Below, piece by piece: positions 57,527-64,000 of a DNA stretch of 64,000 nt. The notes under the pieces are model-generated. The model worked only from the letters and a program-made list of their open reading frames with translations. It was not told the origin of the DNA and did not search any database. The stretch spans positions 62,001 through 126,000 of the forward strand of contig DAOULR010000018.1 of assembly GCA_034419075.1 (NCBI GenBank), read 5' to 3'. Position 1 is the stretch's first letter. The number at the start of each line of letters is the position of its first letter. This DNA comes from E44-bin88 sp034419075. Its GTDB lineage: Bacteria; Chloroflexota; Dehalococcoidia; Dehalococcoidales; BS750m-G39. A program made the position numbers and the translations under genes.

Positions 57527-57862
57527 TTACTTTCTTACCGCCTGCTTCAGTCTTTTCCTGTCCTGCGCCATTAGCTCGTTGCTGATAGGGGAGTCTTTCA
57601 GTAGCTTAGCTAGCGAGGCGGCGTGGCTGTTGGCTGTTTGCCAGTCTATGGAGTAGACTGTCCAGAGCCCATCTCTTCTGGCGGTCAGGAAACCAGCATC
57701 CTCAAGTATGCCCAAATTACGCGAAGCCCGTGACTGGGATATATCCAGTGCCTGCATCACCTCACAGACGCAGCATTCTCTCTCCAGAAGAACATTCAGC
57801 ATTCTGAGCCTGGTCTCGTCAGCGAGGGCCTTGGTGGCCTTAAGCAGTTCTTGCATTATCAT
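57527..57862 (-). CDS. arsR: ArsR family metalloregulator
   Basis: About 111 residues. The helix-turn-helix reads DISQSRASRNLGILEDAGFLTARRDGLWTVYSI; the arsenic-type Cys pair with a third nearby is in ERECCVCEVMQAL, at the classical site in helix alpha 3. Binding arsenite releases it from DNA and switches on the operon. I chose the ATG at 57862; an ATG at 57886 lies almost at the transcript start and inside the operator, and one at 57856 is also possible. Confidence 0.92.
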   Translation of the reverse strand: MIMQELLKATKALADETRLRMLNVLLERECCVCEVMQALDISQSRASRNLGILEDAGFLTARRDGLWTVYSIDWQTANSHAASLAKLLKDSPISNELMAQDRKRLKQAVRK

Positions 57863-57868
57863 ATCCAC

Positions 57869-57917
57869 ATATGCGCATATCCGCATATATCATACAGCTT
57901 TAGCTGACCTTTGTCAA
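57869..57917 (-). promoter_or_regulatory. ars operon promoter and operator
   Basis: On the minus strand TTGACA (57917-57912) and TATGAT (57894-57889) have a 17-nt spacer. The palindrome ATATGCGCATAT (57880-57869) follows within an A+T/G+C alternating tract and overlaps the start of transcription, an ideal ArsR operator. Confidence 0.75.
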
Positions 57918-57966
57918 TGAGTTCCTATCTTTCCAGCTATAGCCCGCCAATGGTATAATAGAGTAG

Positions 57967-60162
57967 ATGGATATTCTGGACGGGCTTAATCCGGCGCAGA
58001 AAGAGGCCGTTGAGACCATCGAAGGGCCGGTGCTTATCCTGGCCGGTCCGGGCAGTGGCAAAACTAGGGTCATCGCCCATCGGGTAGCTTACCTTATTAG
58101 GACCTGCGGCGTCAGTCCCCACCGCATTATGGCGGTTACCTTTACCAATAAAGCTGCCCGCGAGATGGAAGAGAGGCTTAGTAGGCTTATCGGCCTGGCT
58201 GTGGACAACCTTACCATTGGCACCTTTCACGCCCTCTGCGCCCGTATCCTGCGCCGCGATGGCCAGGCTATCAGTGTCGACTCCAGGTTCGTTATCTACG
58301 ACGACGATGACCAGATAAGCCTGCTTAAAAGGACTCTCCAGGAGCTGGACCTCGACCCCAAGCAGTACGCCCCCCGGGCGCTATCCTCCGCCATTTCCGC
58401 CGCTAAGAGCCGCACCATAGCCCCGAAGGAGTATGCTAAGCATACCACCAGCTATTTCGAGGAAATAGTGGGGCGAGTCTATGAGCGCTACCAGCAATTA
58501 TTGGTGGAGAGTAACGCGCTGGATTTCGACGACCTGCTCATGAAAGCGGTCGAGCTCTTCCGCGACAACAAAAAGACCCTGGAGAAATACCAGTCACGCT
58601 ACCTTCACATCATGGTGGACGAGTTCCAGGATACCAATCTGGTCCAGTACGAGCTGATAAAGAAGTTGGGCGGCAAGAAGCCCAATGTCTGTGTCGTCGG
58701 CGACCCCGACCAGTCCATCTACTCCTGGCGGTTTGCCGACCTGCGCAATATATTAAGCTTTGAGAAGGACTTCCCCAAGGCGAAGCTGGTGCTTTTGGAA
58801 CAGAACTACCGCTCCACCAAGTCCATCCTGGAGACGGCCTCCCACGTGATCTCAGCCAATCAGATGCGCAAGCCCAAGGAGCTGTGGACTGACAACGAGG
58901 ATGGTGAGCTGCCCAACGTCGTCGAGACATATACCGAGCAGGAGGAAGCCCAGTTCGTCGTCAGCGAGGTGGAGAAGCTGGTGAGAGAGGAAAAGGCCAA
59001 GCTGGGCGACTGCGCCGTGATGTACCGCACCAATGCCCAGTCGAGAGCATTAGAAGAAGCCTTCATCCGTTACGGGACGTCCTATAAACTGGTGGCTGGC
59101 ACCCGATTCTACGAGCGGCGCGAGGTCAAGGACATTATTGCCTATCTGAGGGTTATACTGAACCCCAATGATAGCGTCAGCCTGCTCCGCATTATCAATA
59201 TCCCGGGGCGGGGCATCGGCGAGCGCAGCCTGAGCCAGCTTTCCAGCTGGGCCAAGGCTCTGGGCATCTCTCAATACGAGGCGCTGCGTCTGGTTACTCA
59301 AGAAGGGAGTAAGGATCAGGAAGCACCCCCCTTTGGCTCCCGCATCGTTAAGGCGCTGATTGGTTTTCATGGCCTGATGGAGGAGTTTATCGCCCGCAGC
59401 CGTGAGCTCGACCTGGTTGACCTGTTCGACCTGATTACCCAAAAGTCGGGCTACGAGCAATATCTACAGAACGGTAAGGACGGTGAGGAGCGCTGGGAGA
59501 ATGTATTGGAACTGCGCACCGTCGCCAATGAGTATCGGCATTTACTTCCCCCCGAAGGTCTGACTGCCTTTCTGGAGGGGGTGACGCTGGTATCCGACGT
59601 CGACGGGCTCGACGAGACGGTGGACGCCGCCACATTAGTCACCCTGCACCAGGCTAAGGGGCTGGAGTTCCCTGTGGTCTTTATCGTCGGCGTCGAGGAG
59701 GGCATACTGCCTCACTTCAAGTCTTTTGCCGACGCGGAACAGATGGAGGAAGAACGGCGGCTCTGCTATGTAGGCATCACCAGGGCTAAACAAAGGCTCT
59801 ATCTGGTGCATGCCTTCCGCCGCAACCTGATGGGCTCGAGCACGCCGAGCACGCCCTCGCGCTTCCTGGACGATATACCCAAGCGCCTGGTCGCCAGCGG
59901 TGGCCTTTGGCAGGGCGAAGAGGGACGGGTCATGCCGTCCTTATATTCTACTCGCACCAAAACGCCAATGCCCAATGTCCCCAGTTCCGACGTCCCTGAG
60001 CTTAAGCCCGGTGACCATGTCCACCATGCCCAGTTTGGCGATGGCGTGGTGGTCAACTGCCGTTCGGTGAAGGACGATAAAGAGGCGGTGGTGGCTTTCA
60101 CCAGTGGGGTAGGGGTCAAGAAACTGCTGCTCAGCTTTGCCCGCTTAGAGAAGAAAGAATAG
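57967..60162 (+). CDS. pcrA: UvrD/PcrA-type DNA helicase
   Basis: A 731-residue superfamily 1A helicase. Motif I ILAGPGSGKTRVI, Ia AVTFTNKAAREMEERL, II MVDEFQDTN, III VVGDPDQSIYSWR, IV QNYRST, V TLHQAKGLEFPVVFIVG and VI YVGITRAKQRLYL are all present. The final ~60 residues (KPGDHVHHAQFGDGVVV) match the PcrA C-terminal tudor-like tail that binds RNA polymerase. It unwinds DNA in repair. A TATAAT box ends 7 nt before the ATG and there is no ribosome site, which suggests a leaderless message. It is followed by mutL after 2 nt. Confidence 0.96.
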   Translation: MDILDGLNPAQKEAVETIEGPVLILAGPGSGKTRVIAHRVAYLIRTCGVSPHRIMAVTFTNKAAREMEERLSRLIGLAVDNLTIGTFHALCARILRRDGQAISVDSRFVIYDDDDQISLLKRTLQELDLDPKQYAPRALSSAISAAKSRTIAPKEYAKHTTSYFEEIVGRVYERYQQLLVESNALDFDDLLMKAVELFRDNKKTLEKYQSRYLHIMVDEFQDTNLVQYELIKKLGGKKPNVCVVGDPDQSIYSWRFADLRNILSFEKDFPKAKLVLLEQNYRSTKSILETASHVISANQMRKPKELWTDNEDGELPNVVETYTEQEEAQFVVSEVEKLVREEKAKLGDCAVMYRTNAQSRALEEAFIRYGTSYKLVAGTRFYERREVKDIIAYLRVILNPNDSVSLLRIINIPGRGIGERSLSQLSSWAKALGISQYEALRLVTQEGSKDQEAPPFGSRIVKALIGFHGLMEEFIARSRELDLVDLFDLITQKSGYEQYLQNGKDGEERWENVLELRTVANEYRHLLPPEGLTAFLEGVTLVSDVDGLDETVDAATLVTLHQAKGLEFPVVFIVGVEEGILPHFKSFADAEQMEEERRLCYVGITRAKQRLYLVHAFRRNLMGSSTPSTPSRFLDDIPKRLVASGGLWQGEEGRVMPSLYSTRTKTPMPNVPSSDVPELKPGDHVHHAQFGDGVVVNCRSVKDDKEAVVAFTSGVGVKKLLLSFARLEKKE

Positions 60163-60164
60163 CT

Positions 60165-61847
60165 ATGCCGATAAAGGCTCTATCCCCCCGGGTGGTCGCC
60201 CGTATTGCCGCTGGTGAGGTGGTGGAAAGGCCCGCCTCCGTAGTCAAGGAGCTGGTCGAGAATTCGCTGGACGCTGGTGCCACCCAAATCTCGGTGGAGG
60301 TGGAGGGGGGTGGGGTGAGCCTCATCAGGGTCACCGATAACGGCATTGGTATTCCTTCTTCAGAGGTCGAGCTTGCCTTCGAGCGCTACGCCACCAGTAA
60401 AATTGATGACCTGGACGACCTTGAGTCCATTTCCAGCCTCGGTTTTCGGGGCGAAGCCCTGCCCAGCATCACCGCCGTAGCCCAGGTGGATATGACCACC
60501 TGCGCCGACGGCGAAAGAATGGGCACCAATCTCATTTTGAAAGACGGCGCTATCACCGAGCGTAGCGCTAAGGGTCGTTCTCAGGGGACGACGGTCAGCG
60601 TGTTCAACCTCTTCCGCAAGATACCCGCCAGGCTAAAATTCCTCAAGTCGGTTTCGACCGAAAACAGCCATATCGCCAATGTCGTCAGCCAGTATGCCCT
60701 TGCCTTCCCTAAAGTCAAGTTCTCTTTGTCCATCGATGGCAGGGTGGCTTTGAATACTCCCGGCAGCGGTAAATTGCTGGACAGCATAGCCGCGGTCTAC
60801 GGCGCTGAGATAGCAGGGAACATGATTAAGGTCAGAAGCGAGACGTCTGCTCCTAAAGTTACGGGCATGGTCGGCCTGCCCAGGGTGAGTCGTTCGGGGC
60901 GGGGTAACTTGAGCTTTTTTGTCAACCGCCGCTGGGTTAACAGCCGCATGCTGGCGCGGGCGGTTGAGGAGGCCTATCACGGGCTTTTGATGGTGGGACG
61001 ACACCCGGTAGCGGTCATCAATATCTCGCTGCCGGCCGAAGAGGTGGACGTTAATATCCACCCCACCAAGAGCGAGGTTAAGTTCGCCAACGAGCGCGCT
61101 GTCTTCAGCGCCGTTTACCATGCCGTCCGCCAAGCCTTGGCCGAGCAAACCCCCGTGCCCAGCGTCGAGAAGGCTGCTAGGCCTGTATTCCCCTCGGCGG
61201 TAAGAGAGCCATCAGCGCCTGTTTATTCCGGCGTTGACGTTGGCATATCCCAGCCACCTTCTCCCACCCCCTCTACCGCGTTACCGGTGCTGCGGGTGCT
61301 GGGGCAGCTAGATAATAGCTATATCATCGCCGAGGGCCCCGATGGGCTCTACCTCATCGACCAGCACGCCGCCCACGAGCGCATCCTCTTCGAAAAGATT
61401 GAAAGGCAGCGAGCGCAGCAGGAAATAGAAGTCCAGGGGCTGCTGGAACCGACACCGTTGGAGGTCAGCCCCCGCCAAGAGTCGGAGCTCTGGGCGCACT
61501 ATCAGGAGTTGGCCGAGTTTGGCTTTAGCATCGAGCCCTTTGGCGGCAGTACCTTTCTGGTCAGGGCCGTGCCTGTTTTAGTCCACGATAAAGACTGGGT
61601 GGGTATGCTACGGGAACTGCTCGACTCTATCTCGGAGGGTGATAAAAGCCACTGGACGGAGGTAGTCACCACCACCATGGCCTGCCACGGCGCGGTGAGG
61701 GCCGGGCAGACTTTAAGCGATGCTGAGATGCGGGAACTGGTTCGACAACTGGAGCAGGCCGATAGCCCCCACACCTGCCCCCACGGACGCCCGGCTATGA
61801 TTCACCTTAGCTACGGGCAACTCAAAAGAGACTTCGGTCGAACCTAA
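60165..61847 (+). CDS. mutL: DNA mismatch repair protein MutL
   Basis: A 560-residue MutL. GHKL ATPase motifs: KELVENSLDAGATQI, TDNGIGI, GFRGEALPSI and KGRSQGTTVSVFNLFRKIPARLKFLK. The C-terminal endonuclease motif DQHA-x2-E-x4-E is in DQHAAHERILFE and the zinc-site CPHGRP is in HTCPHGRPAM, so it is a nicking MutL of the type found in bacteria without MutH. Its start is 2 nt after the helicase stop, giving a repair operon. MutS is not in the window. Confidence 0.96.
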   Translation: MPIKALSPRVVARIAAGEVVERPASVVKELVENSLDAGATQISVEVEGGGVSLIRVTDNGIGIPSSEVELAFERYATSKIDDLDDLESISSLGFRGEALPSITAVAQVDMTTCADGERMGTNLILKDGAITERSAKGRSQGTTVSVFNLFRKIPARLKFLKSVSTENSHIANVVSQYALAFPKVKFSLSIDGRVALNTPGSGKLLDSIAAVYGAEIAGNMIKVRSETSAPKVTGMVGLPRVSRSGRGNLSFFVNRRWVNSRMLARAVEEAYHGLLMVGRHPVAVINISLPAEEVDVNIHPTKSEVKFANERAVFSAVYHAVRQALAEQTPVPSVEKAARPVFPSAVREPSAPVYSGVDVGISQPPSPTPSTALPVLRVLGQLDNSYIIAEGPDGLYLIDQHAAHERILFEKIERQRAQQEIEVQGLLEPTPLEVSPRQESELWAHYQELAEFGFSIEPFGGSTFLVRAVPVLVHDKDWVGMLRELLDSISEGDKSHWTEVVTTTMACHGAVRAGQTLSDAEMRELVRQLEQADSPHTCPHGRPAMIHLSYGQLKRDFGRT

Positions 61848-61849
61848 AG

Positions 61850-62629
61850 TTACAGCCGCTTGAATTCCTCAAACAACTCGGAACATAAGCTATCGGTGAT
61901 AGCCTTATGGCTCTGGTTGGCCGGGGTGACAAATATCGGCGAGATGGAGATGTTGCCCTTCTCTATAGCCCAGGTGTCTGTTTTCTCATCGGTGGGCTTG
62001 TTTACCCGCTGGCGAACAAACCAGTAGTACTGGCGCTTGCCTTCGTATCTCTCCTCGACGGTATCGGTGTGGTTGCGGTTGGCGGGGTAGGTGAGCCTTA
62101 CCCCCCTGATTTCTTCACGCGGCAGCTTGGGCAAATTAATATTGAGGCAAGCATTGGTTTGTATTTTCCCCGACTCGAACCTTTTAACGACCAAGGCGGC
62201 GAATTTAGCCGCATTCTTAAAGTCGGGGTTATCGCTTAAGGGACTTGAGACGGCGATGGAAGGGAGGCCGTGTACGTATCCTTGCAGTGCCGCCCCCACC
62301 GTCCCCGAAATAATGACGTCGTCGCCCAGGTTTAAACCACGGTTCACCCCAGAGACGACCAGGTCTATCTTGTTTTTGGCTAGCCTGCCCAGGGCCAGAA
62401 TGACGCAGTCGGCGGGTGTGCCCTCAACGGCGTAGCTTTCTACCTCGTCCACCACGGGCTTCATCTCCTTCACCCGCACTGGCTCGTGGAGGCTGACGGC
62501 GGCGCCCATGCCGTGCAGTTCTCTATCGGGGGCAACCACGATGACATCGGCGAGGCTCTTCAGCTCGCTGACCAGTGCTTTGAGCCCCTCGGCGAAGATG
62601 CCGTCGTCGTTAGTGGCCAGTATTCTCAC
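61850..62629 (-). CDS. surE: 5'/3'-nucleotidase SurE
   Basis: A 259-residue survival protein SurE, a metal-dependent nucleotidase. The metal site is NDDGIFAEGL, with VVAPDRELHGMG, the Ser in YAVEGTPADCVILAL, and SGVNRGLNLGDDVIISGTVGAALQGY completing the active site. It is convergent with mutL with only 2 nt between the stops. Dephosphorylates nucleotides during stress or stationary phase. Confidence 0.96.
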   Translation of the reverse strand: MRILATNDDGIFAEGLKALVSELKSLADVIVVAPDRELHGMGAAVSLHEPVRVKEMKPVVDEVESYAVEGTPADCVILALGRLAKNKIDLVVSGVNRGLNLGDDVIISGTVGAALQGYVHGLPSIAVSSPLSDNPDFKNAAKFAALVVKRFESGKIQTNACLNINLPKLPREEIRGVRLTYPANRNHTDTVEERYEGKRQYYWFVRQRVNKPTDEKTDTWAIEKGNISISPIFVTPANQSHKAITDSLCSELFEEFKRL

Positions 62630-62902
62630 AAAAGATTTCCTTCCTAATCCTGAAGTTTAACATGGGGCGAATGGTTAGGACAAATTACCACCCCGCCCCA
62701 CCTTGTTAGCGAACGTTGTTCTGACCCGCCCTGCCCACCCTTAGAGGGGATTCTCCCTCTAGAATTCCTTCTGGGTTACGATATCCCATCCCGCCACCTC
62801 TTTAGGGGATTCCCTCGCGTATTTCTAACCATCATTTAGGTGGATTTCGCCTTGTTGGTGCAGGCGTGTTTGTGCTACTATTTAACTGTAGCGGAGGTTA
62901 TT
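62630..62902. other. Gap between surE and hdrA
   Basis: 273 bp without a gene. A 7-bp hairpin TAGAGGG/CCCTCTA with a 6-nt loop lies at 62742-62761. A possible hdrA promoter is TTGTTG and TACTAT about 25-50 bp before the start. GGAGG (62893-62897) is the hdrA ribosome site. Confidence 0.5.
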
Positions 62903-64000
62903 ATGGAACCCAAAATCGGCGTCTATATCTGTCACTGCGGCAGCAATATCGCGGGTACAGTTGATACCGAGGCTGTCGCCAAATTCGCTGGGGGGTTGGA
63001 GGGGGTGGTGGTCGCCCGCGACTACAAGTTCATGTGCTCCGACCCCGGGCAGGAGCTTATCAAGAAGGACATCAAGGATTTGGGGCTTAACCGGGTGGTG
63101 GTGGCTTCCTGCTCGCCGACTATGCACGAGCCGACCTTCCGCCGCGCCTGCCAGGAAGCAGGGGTAAACCCCTATCTCTTTGAGATGGCTAATATACGCG
63201 AGCATGTTTCCTGGGTAACGGAGGACAAAGAAGCGGCTACTGAGAAGGCTAAGGCACTGGTCAGCGCCGCGGTGAGACGAGTTTGCTATCATCAGCCTCT
63301 GGAGACGAAAGAGGTTCCCGTCAACCCTAATACACTGGTGGTGGGAGGGGGCATCGCTGGCATTCAGGCGGCGCTAAAGATTGCCGATTCCGAGCACCAG
63401 GTCTATTTGGTGGAGAGGACTCCCTCTATCGGTGGGCATATGGCGCAGCTGGATAAGACCTTTCCCACGTTGGACTGTTCTGCCTGCATTTTAACCCCTA
63501 AGATGACGCAGGTGGGTTCCCATCCCTTTATAAAGCTGCTGACCTACAGCGAAATTGAAGAGGTCAGCGGCTATATCGGCAACTTCAAGGTGAAAATCAG
63601 GAAGAAGGCGCGCTACGTCAACGAAGAGCTTTGCACAGGTTGCGGTGTCTGCCAGACCAAATGTCCCTGGAAGGTGGACAGCGAGTTTGAAGCGGGTTTA
63701 GGCAAGAGAAAGGCAATATATACGCCTTTTCCCCAGGCGGTGCCCAACACACCCGTCATCGACCGGGAGCACTGCGCCTATTTCCAGAGCGGCAAGTGCC
63801 GCGCCTGCGAGAAGTTTTGCGAGGCTAAAGCTATAGATTTCGAGCAGGAGGACGAGATAATCGAGATCGAGGTCGGCTCCATAATACTGGCTACGGGCTT
63901 TCAGGTCTTCGACCCCACCCCCATCTATGCCTACGGCTACGGAAGGCTGGATAATGTTATCACCAGCCTTGAGTTCGAGCGGCTGGTCAACTCGGCGGGC
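62903..64000 (+). CDS. hdrA: Heterodisulfide reductase subunit A-like flavoprotein, 3' end outside window
   Basis: The first 366 residues of an HdrA. N-terminal domain with CHCGSNIAG; a Cys in MCSDPGQ and VASCSPTMHEPTFRRACQ, the region binding the HdrA-specific [4Fe-4S] cluster; FAD-binding VVGGGIAGIQAAL (about 146-158) and GGHMAQLDKTFPTLDCSAC; then ferredoxin cysteines CTGCGVCQTKCPWK and a second set HCAYFQSGKCRACEKFC. HdrA uses FAD for electron bifurcation in anaerobes. The gene is intact up to the window edge; HdrB/C partners would lie beyond it. Confidence 0.95.
   Translation, partial: MEPKIGVYICHCGSNIAGTVDTEAVAKFAGGLEGVVVARDYKFMCSDPGQELIKKDIKDLGLNRVVVASCSPTMHEPTFRRACQEAGVNPYLFEMANIREHVSWVTEDKEAATEKAKALVSAAVRRVCYHQPLETKEVPVNPNTLVVGGGIAGIQAALKIADSEHQVYLVERTPSIGGHMAQLDKTFPTLDCSACILTPKMTQVGSHPFIKLLTYSEIEEVSGYIGNFKVKIRKKARYVNEELCTGCGVCQTKCPWKVDSEFEAGLGKRKAIYTPFPQAVPNTPVIDREHCAYFQSGKCRACEKFCEAKAIDFEQEDEIIEIEVGSIILATGFQVFDPTPIYAYGYGRLDNVITSLEFERLVNSAG

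Noticed and set aside
57527..57886. The longer start of arsR at 57886
   Set aside because: That ATG would lie at the transcript start and the extra codons are the operator palindrome itself.

Overview
The window reads as a chromosomal segment of an uncultured, probably anaerobic bacterium. The best guess is Chloroflexota of the Dehalococcoidia type. The basis is the mix of a HdrA-like protein, a glycyl radical enzyme, an iron-type SOD, a DUF169 protein, a Dps-like thioferritin and a heliorhodopsin (a family known mainly from monoderm lineages). No rRNA or marker gene fixes the taxonomy, so this is inference. GTG and TTG starts, good Shine-Dalgarno sites and several near-consensus sigma70 promoters (17-18 bp spacers) are present.

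Region A (1-12,095) is a stress and metal block with mirror symmetry. A divergent two-component pair, response regulator (-) and PAS histidine kinase (+), sits in the centre. Beyond the 3' end of each lies a copy of the same 55-bp promoter element (50/55 identical, inverted relative to each other), each followed by an operon reading outward. The left operon encodes a zinc ribbon, a DJ-1/PfpI protein, a heliorhodopsin, a two-helix membrane protein, a Dps-like ferritin, a ZIP transporter, a cytochrome b5-like protein and a CopB-type metal ATPase. The right operon encodes a small metallothionein, an SDR, a universal stress protein, a small unknown protein, Fe-SOD, a ferritin-like protein and MetF. 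The simplest reading is one regulon in which a retinal protein is co-expressed with metal and oxidative-stress defence.

Region B (12,113-15,192) holds ordinary genes: a SnoaL-like protein, a beta-CASP metallo-hydrolase, a DUF169 protein and a small alpha/beta-barrel-like protein.

Region C (15,238-37,829) is a catabolic genomic island of about 22.6 kb. It is bounded by an intact tRNA-Pro(GGG) at 37,830-37,903 and by a 35-nt copy of that tRNA's 3' end at 15,238-15,272, in the arrangement left by integration into a tRNA 3' end. It carries a MarR regulator, a TRAP transporter, a glycyl radical enzyme with its activase, MmgE/PrpD, a UroD-family protein, two paralogous CocE-like proteins that lack the recognisable catalytic triad, SnoaL and VOC proteins, a CaiB/BaiF CoA-transferase, an SDR, two crotonases (one MenB/BadI-like) and an MFS transporter. 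No integrase is visible. The genes look like anaerobic breakdown of an imported carboxylic acid through CoA thioesters; the substrate is unknown.

Region D (38,015-64,000) is core metabolism: a parvulin foldase, homoserine dehydrogenase, threonine synthase, FolE, two desulforedoxin mini-proteins, YjbQ, an iron-sulfur flavoprotein, then the pyrimidine operon pyrR-pyrB-pyrC-carA-[HEPN-like gene]-carB-pyrK behind a PyrR-type leader. After that come a CDF zinc exporter, an HNH protein, a BioD/DRTGG protein, an arsR-lipoprotein-acr3 operon, UvrD/PcrA, MutL, SurE and the start of hdrA, which runs off the window.
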